Positions 1 through 11,824 of a DNA stretch of 56,732 bases are shown piece after piece. The stretch covers positions 1 to 56,732 of the forward strand of contig NZ_BNBO01000058.1 of the NCBI RefSeq assembly GCF_014655955.1, read 5' to 3'. The stretch is from Kitasatospora indigofera (lineage in GTDB: Bacteria; Actinomycetota; Actinomycetes; Streptomycetales; Streptomycetaceae). The notes under the pieces were generated by a model. That model worked only from the letters and a program-made list of their open reading frames with translations, was not told where the DNA came from and searched no databases. The translations under genes were made by a program, and so were the position numbers. Position 1 is the first letter of the stretch. Every line of letters begins with the position of its first letter.

Positions 1-1
1 C

Positions 2-55
2 AAGAGCGCCCTCATCACCCTCGTCGAACACGCCCTCCTCGCCCGCCTCCGCTGA
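2..55 (+). CDS. C-terminal end of an unidentified protein (partial)
   Basis: The window opens inside an open frame whose last 17 residues read KSALITLVEHALLARLR before a TGA. The amphipathic, leucine-rich tail is typical of a helical C terminus, but the piece is too short to place in a family. It runs towards cimA and a strong stem-loop follows 28 nt after the stop, as expected for the end of a convergent transcription unit. It could be chance, because open frames are common in DNA this rich in GC. Confidence 0.4.
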   Translation, partial: KSALITLVEHALLARLR

Positions 56-82
56 GCGGCGAGCAGGGCCCGGACGCGACGC

Positions 83-111
83 GGCCCACGGACCTGTCCG
101 GTCCGTGGGCC
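83..111. terminator. Bidirectional terminator between the edge gene and cimA
   Basis: A perfect 12-bp inverted repeat (83-94 and 100-111) with a 5-nt loop lies between two convergent genes. A weak pyrimidine run follows on the plus strand. Position and symmetry fit a shared terminator. Confidence 0.7.
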
Positions 112-164
112 ACTTTCCGATCGTCCGCCGGGCGCGGGCCGCGGCCCGGCCCCGCGGGCACGGC

Positions 165-1790
165 TCACTCCTGCGGGTCGAGCCCCGCGCGGATCAGGCC
201 GTAGGTGTAGGCGTCCTCAAGTGCCCGCCAGGAGGCGGCGATCACGTTGTCCGCGACCCCCACCGTGGACCAGGTCGTGGTGCCGTCGGTCGACTCGATC
301 AGCACCCGGGTCTTGGAGCCGGTGCCGTGCTGGCCCTCCAGGATCCGCACCTTGTAGTCCACCAGCTCCATCTTGGCGAGCTGCGGGTAGATCCCTTCGA
401 GCGCCGCGCGCAGGGCCCGGTCCAGCGCGTCGACCGGGCCGTTGCCCTCGCCGGTCGCGATCCGGCGCTCGCCCTTGGCCCAGAGCTTCACGGTGGCCTC
501 GTTGCCGGCGCTCTCGCCCCCGCCGTTGCCGTTGCCGGCCTGCTGCTCGCTGATCGTCCGCCAGGACTCCAGGGTGAAGAAGCGCTCCCGGCCGCCGCGC
601 ACCTCGTCGCGCAGCAGCAGCTCGAAGGAGGCGTCCGCGGCCTCGTAGGTGTAGCCGAGGTTCTCCTGCTCCTTGACCTTGGCCACCACCCGGCCGACCA
701 GGTCACGGTCGGCGGAGAGGTCGTAGCCCAGCTCCTTGCCCTTCAGCTCGACCGAGGCCCGGCCGGCCATGTCGGAGACCAGCATCCGCATGGTGTTGCC
801 GACCCGCTCGGGGTCGATGTGCTGGTAGAGGTCCGGGTCCACCTTGATCGCGGAGGCGTGCAGACCGGCCTTGTGCGCGAAGGCCGAGACGCCGACGTAC
901 GGCTGGTGGGTGGAGGGCGCCAGGTTGACCACCTCGGCGATGGCGTGCGAGATCCGGGTCATCTCGGCGAGCCGGCCCTCCGGCAGCACCTTCATGCCGT
1001 ACTTGATCTCCAGCGCGCCGACCACCGGGAAGAGGTTGGCGTTGCCGACCCGCTCGCCGTAGCCGTTGGCGGTGCACTGCACGTGGGTGGCGCCGGCGTC
1101 CACCGCGGCCAGCGAGTTGGCGACCGCGCAGCCGGTGTCGTCCTGGGCGTGGATGCCGAGCCGCGCCCCGGTTGTGGCCAGCACGTCGGCGACGATCTCG
1201 TGCACCCCGGCCGGCAGCATCCCGCCGTTGGTGTCGCAGAGCACCACCACGTCGGCGCCGGCCTCGTGCGCGGCGCGCACCACGGCGAGCGCGTAGTCGC
1301 GGTTGGCCTTGTAGCCGTCGAAGAAGTGCTCGCAGTCGATGAACACCCGGCGGCCCTGCGAGCGCAGGTAGGACACGCTGTCCCGGACCATCGCCAGGTT
1401 CTCGTCCAGCGTGGTGCGCAGGGCCAGCTCGACGTGCCGGTCGTGCGACTTGGCGACCAGGGTGATGACCGGCGCGCCCGAGTTGACCAGGGCGGCCAGC
1501 TGCGGGTCGTCGGCGGCGCTGCCGCCGGCCCGGCGGGTGGCGCCGAAGGCGACCAGCTGCGCGTGCTGGAGGTCCAGCTCGGCGGCGGCGCGGGCGAAGA
1601 ACTCGGTGTCCCGGGGGTTGGCACCGGGCCAGCCGCCCTCGATGAACCCGACGCCGAACTCGTCCAGGTACCGGGCGATGTTCAGCTTGTCGGCCACCGT
1701 GAGGTTGATGCCCTCGCGCTGCGCGCCGTCGCGCAGGGTGGTGTCGAAGACGTGGAAGCTGTCGTTGGAATCGCTGCTGGCCTCGGTCAT
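165..1790 (-). CDS. cimA: Citramalate synthase, LeuA/HMGL family
   Basis: 541 aa. It is expected to condense pyruvate and acetyl-CoA to (R)-citramalate, the entry to a threonine-independent isoleucine route. The N-terminal HMGL-like barrel carries the metal and catalytic motif DTTLRDGAQREG at about residues 16-27 and an IHAQDDTGCA motif near 215; the C-terminal part from about 410 fits the LeuA allosteric dimer domain that senses the end product. The ATG at 1790 was chosen because homology begins there; the open frame extends 64 codons further into Pro/Arg-rich leader sequence. Length fits the long CimA family, not typical LeuA. The upstream Leu/Ile leader peptide and terminator support a branched-chain role. 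A 2-isopropylmalate synthase activity cannot be excluded from sequence. Confidence 0.9.
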   Translation of the reverse strand: MTEASSDSNDSFHVFDTTLRDGAQREGINLTVADKLNIARYLDEFGVGFIEGGWPGANPRDTEFFARAAAELDLQHAQLVAFGATRRAGGSAADDPQLAALVNSGAPVITLVAKSHDRHVELALRTTLDENLAMVRDSVSYLRSQGRRVFIDCEHFFDGYKANRDYALAVVRAAHEAGADVVVLCDTNGGMLPAGVHEIVADVLATTGARLGIHAQDDTGCAVANSLAAVDAGATHVQCTANGYGERVGNANLFPVVGALEIKYGMKVLPEGRLAEMTRISHAIAEVVNLAPSTHQPYVGVSAFAHKAGLHASAIKVDPDLYQHIDPERVGNTMRMLVSDMAGRASVELKGKELGYDLSADRDLVGRVVAKVKEQENLGYTYEAADASFELLLRDEVRGGRERFFTLESWRTISEQQAGNGNGGGESAGNEATVKLWAKGERRIATGEGNGPVDALDRALRAALEGIYPQLAKMELVDYKVRILEGQHGTGSKTRVLIESTDGTTTWSTVGVADNVIAASWRALEDAYTYGLIRAGLDPQE

Positions 1791-1980
1791 GGCCCTGGTC
1801 TCTCCGTTCGGGCTGGGCCCCTCCCGCCCGGAGCCGGGCGGGAGGGGAACTGCTGTTGCCGGATGTCTGGCTCCACTGTCCACCATGCCCGCGCACCACC
1901 CGGAGGACCGGACGGCCCCTGGTGGGGGCCCCGGGAGCTCCGGATCCTGTCCCGCGGGCCGGGGGTGGGGCCTGCGGGGC

Positions 1981-2014
1981 AAAACAAAAGACCCCTCGCG
2001 GGTGCGAGAGGTCT
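1981..2014 (-). terminator. Attenuator terminator of the cimA leader
   Basis: An 11-bp stem with one mismatch (1989-1999 with 2004-2014) and a GGGT loop is followed on the minus strand by TTTTGTTTTG. This is an intrinsic terminator about 50 nt after the leader peptide stop and 190 nt before cimA, so transcripts would stop before the gene unless an alternative fold forms. Confidence 0.75.
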
Positions 2015-2064
2015 GCGCGCGGGTCTGACACCAGGTCGCTCCGCGAAGGGGTACTGCGGAGCGG

Positions 2065-2115
2065 TCACTGTGGACCGGCGCGCCTGCTGCTAATAATGAG
2101 CGCGAGCGAGGACAC
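2065..2115 (-). CDS. cimA leader peptide with Leu/Ile control codons
   Basis: A 16-residue reading frame, VSSLALIISSRRAGPQ, begins with GTG at 2115 and ends with TGA at 2065. The codons CTC GCG CTC ATT ATT form a Leu/Ile control run, and an intrinsic terminator follows. This is the layout of ribosome-mediated attenuation as described for actinobacterial ilvB and leuA leaders: starvation for Leu or Ile would stall the ribosome and prevent terminator formation. No clear Shine-Dalgarno sequence precedes the GTG, so it may be leaderless. A longer version starting upstream in the same frame is possible. Confidence 0.65.
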   Translation of the reverse strand: MSSLALIISSRRAGPQ

Positions 2116-2186
2116 GTTCGCAGTCTGGCACAGCATCCAGGATGCGGCTGCGGTGTCTCGCCATCCGGGACGGACTCTTCGCCGGC

Positions 2187-2460
2187 TCAGTGCAGCCGGT
2201 CGGTCCGCAGGGCGAGCCCGAAGGGTTCCGGCAGCTCCAGCGGCTCCCCGACCGGGACGGGCGATCTGCCGGACGATCCGGCCGATCGCGGTCTCGTGGT
2301 CACCGTCGGGCGGTGGGGTCACGACGATCTCCCCCTCGACGAGCTCGGCCTCGAACCCCTCGGGGGTGTCCAGGCCCGGAAAGGCGTCGAGGAGGTCGTC
2401 GTCCAGGCTCTGCCAGGCCTCGGGGAACTCGTGCGACAACGCGGTCGTGACCCCTCCGTC
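2187..2460 (-). pseudogene. Remnant of a Uma2-family endonuclease gene
   Basis: One frame carries a Uma2-like N terminus (AWQSLDDDLLDAF, then AELVEGEIVVTPPPDGDHE and IGRIVRQI). Immediately after this, in a different frame, lies a Uma2-like C-terminal end (LELPEPFGLALRTDRLH followed by TGA at 2187). The central part with the catalytic Asp/Glu/Lys core, roughly 100 residues in intact members, is missing. The gene has therefore lost its core through deletion plus frameshift. No convincing start codon is left. An intact relative lies at 4936-5499. Confidence 0.75.
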
Positions 2461-2543
2461 CCGGTCCGCACGGCTCAACGAACGGAACGCTTCGAGGTCA
2501 CCCGGCCGGGCGCCCCGCCGTGGCGGGGCGCCCGGCACGAGGA

Positions 2544-3656
2544 TCAGACGATCTTGTGCAGCCAGCCGTGGGTGTCCGGCGCCTGGCCGCCCTGGACGGC
2601 GAGCAGCGCCTTGCGCAGTTCCAGGGTGATCGGGCCGGGCTCGCCGGCGCCGACCGTCCAGTCGGCGCGGGCCGACTTGACCGAGCCGACCGGGGTGATG
2701 ACCGCGGCGGTGCCGCAGGCGAAGACCTCGGTCAGGGTGCCGTCGGCGTTGCCCTGCTTCCACTCGTCGGTGGAGATCCGGCGCTCCTCGACGGCGTAGC
2801 CGAGGTCGGCGGCCATCGCGAGCAGCGAGTCACGGGTGATGCCGGGGAGCAGCGCGCCGGAGAGCTCGGGGGTGACGATCTTCGCGTCCTCGCCCTCGCC
2901 GAAGACGAAGTACAGGTTCATCCCGCCCATCTCCTCGATCCACCGGTGCTCGGCGGCGTCGAGCCAGACGACCTGGTCGCAGCCCTTCTCGGCGGCCTGG
3001 GCCTGGGCGATCAGCGAGGCGGCGTAGTTGCCGGCGCACTTGGCGGTGCCGGTGCCGCCGGGGGCCGCCCGGACGTACTCCTCGGAGAGCCAGACGGAGA
3101 CGGGCTTGACGCCGCCGGGGAAGTAGGCGCCGGCCGGCGAGGCGATGATCATGAAGAGGTACTCGTTCGCGGGCCGGACACCCAGGCCGACCTCGGTGGC
3201 GAACATGAACGGCCGCAGGTACAGGCTCTGCTCGGGCTCGTTCGGGACCCACGCCTGGTCCTGCTGGACGAGCAGCTCGACGGCCTCGACGAAGGCCTCG
3301 ACCGGCAGCTCGGGCATCGCGAGCCGGCGGGCGGAGGCCTGGAAGCGCTCGGCGTTGGCGGTCGGACGGAAGGTGGCGATGGAGCCGTCGGCCTGGCGGT
3401 ACGCCTTGAGGCCCTCGAAGATCGCCTGCCCGTAGTGCAGCGTCATGTTCGCCGGGTCGATCTCCAGCGGCGCGTAAGGCGTCAGCTGGGCGTCGTGCCA
3501 GCCCCGGCCCTCGGTCCAGCGGATGGTGACCATGTGGTCGGTGAAGACCCGGCCGAAACCGGGACTGGCCAGCCGGGCCGCCCGCTCCGCGTCGGCCAGC
3601 GGGTGGGCGGAGGGCTTGAGGTCGAACGTGATGGGCGCCTGGGTGGGCGTACTCAT
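2544..3656 (-). CDS. ilvE: Branched-chain amino acid aminotransferase
   Basis: 370 aa, the usual size of type II branched-chain aminotransferases. It moves the amino group from glutamate to the 2-oxo acids of Leu, Ile and Val in the cytoplasm, using PLP. The PLP lysine is in TAKCAGNYAASLIAQ (about Lys206), followed by WLDAAEHRWIEEMGGMN, characteristic of the family. ATG at 3656 is preceded by GAAGGA at good spacing. It lies 153 bp after leuB on the same strand, separated by a perfect 11-bp inverted repeat, so it may share or partly share the leuB transcript. Confidence 0.95.
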   Translation of the reverse strand: MSTPTQAPITFDLKPSAHPLADAERAARLASPGFGRVFTDHMVTIRWTEGRGWHDAQLTPYAPLEIDPANMTLHYGQAIFEGLKAYRQADGSIATFRPTANAERFQASARRLAMPELPVEAFVEAVELLVQQDQAWVPNEPEQSLYLRPFMFATEVGLGVRPANEYLFMIIASPAGAYFPGGVKPVSVWLSEEYVRAAPGGTGTAKCAGNYAASLIAQAQAAEKGCDQVVWLDAAEHRWIEEMGGMNLYFVFGEGEDAKIVTPELSGALLPGITRDSLLAMAADLGYAVEERRISTDEWKQGNADGTLTEVFACGTAAVITPVGSVKSARADWTVGAGEPGPITLELRKALLAVQGGQAPDTHGWLHKIV

Positions 3657-3728
3657 GGCTGTCTGTCCTTCACCGTGGGGTTGGTCCGGGCCCTGCCCGT
3701 CGGTGATTCGGACTGATCGAACACACGA

Positions 3729-3772
3729 CGGCACGGCCCACTGTTGATGGTCGCATCTAGAGGGCCGTGCCG
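3729..3772. repeat. 11-bp inverted repeat between leuB and ilvE
   Basis: Perfect arms at 3729-3739 and 3762-3772 enclose a 22-nt loop. There is no U-run, so it may be an inefficient terminator or a transcript-processing stem that lowers ilvE relative to leuB. A second short repeat, CAGCTG-GCATG-CAGCTG, lies directly beside it at 3775-3791. Confidence 0.55.
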
Positions 3773-3809
3773 AACAGCTGGCATGCAGCTGGCGAGGTGC
3801 TCCGGCCCG

Positions 3810-4847
3810 TCAGCCGGATACTCGGGCGACGAGCGCGTCGCCGACCTGCGAGGTGGAGCGGACGCCGGCGCGCTCGGCCAGGTCGGCGGCCACGGCGGCC
3901 TCGACCTTGGCCGCCTCGGCGGTGAAGCCGAGGTGCTCCAGCAGCATGGCGACGGACAGCACGGTGGCGGTCGGGTCGGCCTTGCCCTGGCCGGCGATGT
4001 CCGGCGCCGAGCCGTGCACGGGCTCGAACATCGACGGGAAGTCGCCGGACGGGTTGATGTTGCCGCTCGCCGCCAGGCCGATGCCGCCGGTGACGGCGGC
4101 GGCCAGGTCGGTGAGGATGTCGCCGAACAGGTTGTCGGTGACGATCACGTCGAAGCGCTCGGGCTGGGTGACGAAGAAGATCGTCGCCGCGTCGACGTGC
4201 AGGTAGTCGGTGGTGACCTCGGGGAACTCCTGGCCGACCTGCTGGAAGATCCGGGTCCACAGGTGGCCGGCGTGCACCAGCACGTTGTTCTTGTGGACCA
4301 GGGTCAGCTTCTTGCGCGGGCGGGCGTCGGCACGGCGGTAGGCGTCGCGCACCACGCGCTCGATGCCGTACGCGGTGTTGAGGCTGACCTCGGTGGCCAC
4401 CTCGTGCTCGGTGCCGGTGCGCAGCGTGCCGCCGTTGCCGACGTACGGGCCCTCGGTGCCCTCACGGACGACGACGAAGTCGATCTCCGGCTCGCCGGCC
4501 AGCGGCGACTTCACACCGGGGAAGAGCTTGCCCGGGCGGAGGTTGATGTGGTGGTCGAAGGCGAAGCGCAGCTTCAGCAGCAGCCCGCGCTCCAGGACGC
4601 CGGACGGGACGCTCGGGTCGCCGATGGCGCCGAGCAGGATCGCGTCGTGGCCCTTGAGCTCCTCCAGCACGCTGTCCGGGAGGGTCTCCCCGGTGCGGTG
4701 GTAGCGGCGGGCGCCGAGGTCGTACTCGGTCGCCTCCACCTTGACGTCCGCGGGGAGGGCGGCACCCAGGACCTTGAGGCCTTCGGCCACCACTTCCTGG
4801 CCGATGCCGTCACCGGGGATCACTGCGAGACGAAGGCTGCGAGACAT
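3810..4847 (-). CDS. leuB: 3-isopropylmalate dehydrogenase
   Basis: 345 aa, the short actinobacterial form of the isocitrate/isopropylmalate dehydrogenase family. It oxidises 3-isopropylmalate with NAD+ during leucine synthesis, and also acts on the methylmalate of the citramalate route. The N terminus has VIPGDGIGQEVV; the substrate and metal region has VTDNLFGDILTDLAAA; the nucleotide region has GNINPSGDFPSMFEPVHGSAPD. ATG at 4847 gives the normal N terminus although its ribosome site is weak. The gene heads a leuB-ilvE block and has a possible operator-promoter region just upstream. Confidence 0.95.
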   Translation of the reverse strand: MSRSLRLAVIPGDGIGQEVVAEGLKVLGAALPADVKVEATEYDLGARRYHRTGETLPDSVLEELKGHDAILLGAIGDPSVPSGVLERGLLLKLRFAFDHHINLRPGKLFPGVKSPLAGEPEIDFVVVREGTEGPYVGNGGTLRTGTEHEVATEVSLNTAYGIERVVRDAYRRADARPRKKLTLVHKNNVLVHAGHLWTRIFQQVGQEFPEVTTDYLHVDAATIFFVTQPERFDVIVTDNLFGDILTDLAAAVTGGIGLAASGNINPSGDFPSMFEPVHGSAPDIAGQGKADPTATVLSVAMLLEHLGFTAEAAKVEAAVAADLAERAGVRSTSQVGDALVARVSG

Positions 4848-4888
4848 GTAGGGGACCCTACTCCGGCGTCCACGGGCTGACACCTGAT

Positions 4889-4903
4889 GTCCACTATCCG
4901 GAC
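4889..4903. promoter_or_regulatory. Candidate operator/promoter element of leuB
   Basis: GTCC-ACTATCC-GGAC is a short dyad containing GGATAGTGGACA on the minus strand, about 40 nt before the leuB start. It includes a possible -10 (GATAGT). The ATAGTG core resembles, from memory, the motif of the leucine-pathway IclR regulators LtbR and NdgR. The match is partial. Confidence 0.3.
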
Positions 4904-4935
4904 GCGCCGTGTCGCCCGCACAGGTGGGCGGCCCG

Positions 4936-5499
4936 TCAGCCGAGTTCGACGTCCACCGGGAACGGCCGGTCCAGCTTCAGCACCTTGTGGTGGATCCCCG
5001 CCACGCCGTACCCGCCGGTGGCCGGGTCGAGCTCGTACACATAGACCACGGGGCGGCCCTCGTCGCTCTCCACCCGCCAGAAGTGCGGGATGCCGGCGGC
5101 GGCGTACTTGCGGGGCTTGGTGTCGCGGTCCCGCTCCATGGACTCCTCCGAGACCACCTCGACGGCCAGCAGGACATCGGCGGCGAGACAGAAGGTCTGC
5201 CTCGGCCCGGTGTCCGATCGCGCGTCCACCACGAGGAGATCGGGCTCGGGCCGGTTCCGCGCATTCAGTTTCACCGTCATCTCCCGCCACACCTCCCACT
5301 CCTCGGGGGCCGCCGCCACCAGTGCGCGCTCCAGGGCGCGGATCGTCCTCATGTGGAACTTCGTCTGAGGACTCACGAACACCAGGCTCCCGTCGATCAG
5401 CTGCGTGTGCGGCGGGAGGTCCGGCAGCCGGTCGAGGTCGTCGGCGGTCCAGCCGCCGGCCGGCGGGCGGATCCAGTCGGGGTACGGTTCGGCGCTCAT
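4936..5499 (-). CDS. Uma2-family (PD-(D/E)xK-like) endonuclease
   Basis: 187 aa, the normal size of Streptomyces Uma2/DUF820 proteins. The restriction-endonuclease-like core is visible: PEPDLLVVD (Asp), AVEVVSEES (Glu) and TKPRKYAAAGIPHFW (Lys/Tyr). The start is ATG at 5499, preceded by GGGAGC; an ATG 12 nt upstream lacks such a site. These families are very numerous in Streptomyces and their biological role is not established. Its 3' end lies about 90 bp before leuB on the same strand. A broken paralogue lies at 2187-2460. Confidence 0.85.
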   Translation of the reverse strand: MSAEPYPDWIRPPAGGWTADDLDRLPDLPPHTQLIDGSLVFVSPQTKFHMRTIRALERALVAAAPEEWEVWREMTVKLNARNRPEPDLLVVDARSDTGPRQTFCLAADVLLAVEVVSEESMERDRDTKPRKYAAAGIPHFWRVESDEGRPVVYVYELDPATGGYGVAGIHHKVLKLDRPFPVDVELG

Positions 5500-5663
5500 G
5501 ATTGCTCCCACACGGCGAGTCTGGCGGGTGTTCTCAGGCTACTGGGCAGGTGCCCGGAAGAAGCCACTCCGACGAGGGAGCGCATGGCCCGGCCGCGCGC
5601 GCCCGCCACCTATGCTCGATCCGATCAGGCCTGGACATTCCTCGCAGAACGGACCACGGCGCG

Positions 5664-8282
5664 TTGAGCGAGACCCTCACCCCTCGCCGCCGGGAGGCCG
5701 CCGCGGCCGGGGTCGCCGCCGTGCTGGCGGCGGGCGCGTACTGCCTGGCGACGGCCGCCCGCGGGACCTACCCGCTCGGGCCGCACGCCCCCGCCGGCGC
5801 CGCCCTGGCGGACATCGCCGTCCCGTTCCACGCCCACCTGTGGGACCTGCTGCACGGCAACACCACCGGCGACCTGCTGTTCAACTGGGGCAGCGGCTAC
5901 GGCACGCCGTTCCTGCCCGACCTCGCCGCCTACCTGCTCAACCCCTTCTCCTGGCTGGTCGGGCTCTTCCCCCGCTCGTCCGTCGGCACGGCCGTGTTCC
6001 TGGTCACCGTACTGAGCATCGCCGCCGCCGCCGCGCTGATGACCCACGCCCTGGGCCGGCTGCACCACGGGCCGCCCTGGCTGCGGGCGCTGCTCGCGGT
6101 CGGGTACGCGCTCTGCGCCTGGGTGCTGGACGACGGCGCGGCGAACCCGGGGTGGATGTGGGGGCCGGTGGCGCTGCCGCTGCTGCTGCTGGCGGCCGAC
6201 TGGTGCCTGCACGAGCGGCGCTGGGCGGCCGGCGCCCTCTGCGTGGCGGCCGCCTGGACCGGCAGCCTGCACACCGCGGTGGCGGCCACCCTCACCGCCG
6301 GACTGGTGCTGCTGGTCCGCCTGGTGGTCACCGCCCCGCTGCTGCCGGGGTCCACGCTGCGGGCCTGGGTCCGGGTGACCGGACGGGCGGTGACCATGAC
6401 GGCGGCCGGGGCGCTGGTCTCCTCGCCGGTGCTGTTCGTCGCCGTCACCGCCGCGCAGGACGCCCGGCCCGGGCCGCTCAGCGCCACCGACGGCTCCCCC
6501 GGCCTGCTCGCCCAGCTCGCCCGGCTGCTGCCCGGCGGGCAGGCCGTACCGCCGCTGCCGGACGTCGCGGTCGGGATGCTCGGGCTGCTGCTAGCGGCGA
6601 GCCTGCCGTTCAACCCCCGGGTGCGGGCCAGGGAGCGGATCGCCTGGTGCGTGCTGCCCGCACTGGCGGCGCTGATCCTGCTCCGGCGGCCCGAGGTGCT
6701 GCGCTGGCACGGCCTGGCACTGCCGGTGGCGGGCCCGTACCGGGCGGCGTTCGTGGTCAGCGGACTGCTGGTGCTGGCCGCCTGGGTCTCGCTCTCGCAC
6801 CGGCCCGGGCCGCTCGCGCTGCTCGGCGGGGCCGGGCTGGTGCTGCTGCTCGCGGTGCTCGCCCACGGCCAGGACGCGCTGCGCACCCCGGACTGGCTGC
6901 GGGCGGCGGCCGGCGGCGCGGCCGCGCTGGCCGCCCTGTGGGCGCTGGAGCTGCTGCACGACCGGTCCCGGGCGAGCGGGCTGGTCACGCTGGCGCTCGC
7001 CGCCGGGGTGCTGGGCGGCGCCGTCTGGTCGGCGTACACGGCGGGCGGCCCGGCCGTGCGCGAGGTGGCCACCGCGCCGGCCGGGGCCGCCCACCGGGCG
7101 CTGCGGGCGGCCGAGGACTGGCCGGCCGGCCGCGCCGACCCCGGCCCGCACGCGTTCACCGCCAACGACCCGCTGCTGCTGGGCGGCCAGGGCGGCGGGT
7201 ACGCCTCCGACCAGCTGCCGGCCGCCCTCGCACAGACCCTGCACGACCTGGGCGCGGGCTGGACCCACTCCGGCCGGCAGACCCTGAGCCCGGACGACCC
7301 GGTCGGCCGGGCGCTGTTCGGCGTCCGGACGTACCTGGTGGACGGCCCGGCCCCGGACGGTTTCACGGTGGCCCACGCGCCGGCCCCGCCACTGGTCACG
7401 GTGCGCCCGCCCGGCCCGGGCGACACCGGCTCGGTCTGGACCCGGCGGGAGACCGTGCTGGGCGGGCCGCTCTACGAGGTACCGGTGCCGGTGCCGGCCG
7501 GCGGGCCGCCCGCCGTACCCCACGGCAGCAGCGGCTGGTCGGTGCCGGCCACCCCGCCGGGCCAGGCCGGCACCGTCCTGGCGGCGAGCTGCCCGCCGGG
7601 CAGTACGGCCTACTTCCAGCCGCTCTGGTTCCACGGCACGGTGTCCGGGCTCGGCGCCACCTTCACCAGCGACGGCGAGCAACCGTACACGGCGGAGGGG
7701 GTGCGGCTGCTCGGACCGGTGCCGGCCGACGGCCGGGTGGAGGTGCTGCTGCGGACCTCCGCCGCCGGGCAGGTCCCGGCCAGGCCGCTGGGCTGCCTGC
7801 GGGCCGGCGCCCTGGAGGCGACGCTGGCGCGGCTGGCGGCGGGCGGCGGCGCGGTGGTGACGGCGGGCGGGCACAGCGTGAGCGCGGTGCTCCCGGCCGG
7901 TCCGGCGGGCACCGCCGTGCTGTCGGTGCCGGCCGTCCGGGGCTGGTCCTGCTCGGCGGGCGGCGGCCCGTACACCGCGCCGCAGTCCGTGGTCGGGCTG
8001 ATCGGCGTACCGCTGAAGCCCGGGGACTCCCGGCTCACCTGCTCGTTCCGGCAGCCGGGGCTGGCGCCCGGGCTGGTGGTGGGGCTGGCCTCGGCCGGGG
8101 TGATCGCCCTGGTGGCGGCGACCCACTGGCCGCGCCGCCGGCCGGCCAGGTCGGCCCGGGCGACCCGGCGGGCCGGGGCCGCCGCGGCCGGCGGCAGGGG
8201 CGACGGCGGGAGCGACGGCGGGGGCGACGGCGGGAGCAGCGGCGGGAGCGACGGCGCGGCCAGTGGGTCGCCGCCGGCCTGA
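5664..8282 (+). CDS. YfhO-family multispanning membrane protein
   Basis: About 872 aa from the TTG at 5664; the upstream open frame has no convincing start and reads as non-coding. The N-terminal half has about a dozen hydrophobic segments. The motif FHAHLWDLLHGNTTGDLLFNWGSGYG is the conserved loop of YfhO/GT-C-like proteins, thought to act in glycosylation of cell-envelope polymers. The C-terminal half is a large extracytoplasmic region followed by a last helix near 800-825 and a low-complexity Gly/Asp/Ser tail. The substrate is unknown. It stands alone on the plus strand, convergent with the subtilase gene. The start is uncertain by some tens of codons. Confidence 0.75.
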   Translation: MSETLTPRRREAAAAGVAAVLAAGAYCLATAARGTYPLGPHAPAGAALADIAVPFHAHLWDLLHGNTTGDLLFNWGSGYGTPFLPDLAAYLLNPFSWLVGLFPRSSVGTAVFLVTVLSIAAAAALMTHALGRLHHGPPWLRALLAVGYALCAWVLDDGAANPGWMWGPVALPLLLLAADWCLHERRWAAGALCVAAAWTGSLHTAVAATLTAGLVLLVRLVVTAPLLPGSTLRAWVRVTGRAVTMTAAGALVSSPVLFVAVTAAQDARPGPLSATDGSPGLLAQLARLLPGGQAVPPLPDVAVGMLGLLLAASLPFNPRVRARERIAWCVLPALAALILLRRPEVLRWHGLALPVAGPYRAAFVVSGLLVLAAWVSLSHRPGPLALLGGAGLVLLLAVLAHGQDALRTPDWLRAAAGGAAALAALWALELLHDRSRASGLVTLALAAGVLGGAVWSAYTAGGPAVREVATAPAGAAHRALRAAEDWPAGRADPGPHAFTANDPLLLGGQGGGYASDQLPAALAQTLHDLGAGWTHSGRQTLSPDDPVGRALFGVRTYLVDGPAPDGFTVAHAPAPPLVTVRPPGPGDTGSVWTRRETVLGGPLYEVPVPVPAGGPPAVPHGSSGWSVPATPPGQAGTVLAASCPPGSTAYFQPLWFHGTVSGLGATFTSDGEQPYTAEGVRLLGPVPADGRVEVLLRTSAAGQVPARPLGCLRAGALEATLARLAAGGGAVVTAGGHSVSAVLPAGPAGTAVLSVPAVRGWSCSAGGGPYTAPQSVVGLIGVPLKPGDSRLTCSFRQPGLAPGLVVGLASAGVIALVAATHWPRRRPARSARATRRAGAAAAGGRGDGGSDGGGDGGSSGGSDGAASGSPPA

Positions 8283-8288
8283 GGCGCC

Positions 8289-8380
8289 GCCTTCCGCCGG
8301 TGCCGGGCCCGGAGCCAGGAGCACGGGCGGAAGGGGCACCGGCGGAAGGGGCACCGGCGGAAGGGGCACCGGCGGAAGGC
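8289..8380. terminator. Convergent terminator containing a 15-nt tandem repeat
   Basis: Arms 8289-8304 and 8365-8380 form a perfect 16-bp inverted repeat between the convergent YfhO and subtilase genes. The unit GGCGGAAGGGGCACC is present three times at 8326-8370, with a fourth partial copy, so the left arm could pair with any of several copies. Probably a bidirectional terminator whose right arm has expanded. Confidence 0.65.
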
Positions 8381-8386
8381 AGCGGC

Positions 8387-11779
<3,393 letters not shown>

Positions 11780-11824
11780 TGGGCCCTCTCCCCCGGCGGG
11801 GGTCTGATCCGCACGCGTGCCGCT

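Noticed and set aside
3657..3756. A 28-codon frame beginning at 3756 upstream of ilvE as a possible leader peptide
   Set aside because: It has no run of branched-chain codons and no terminator follows it, unlike the two accepted leaders.
8326..8379. Tandem repeats as a CRISPR array
   Set aside because: Units are contiguous 15-mers without spacers and no cas genes are present; the same applies to the glyA repeat.
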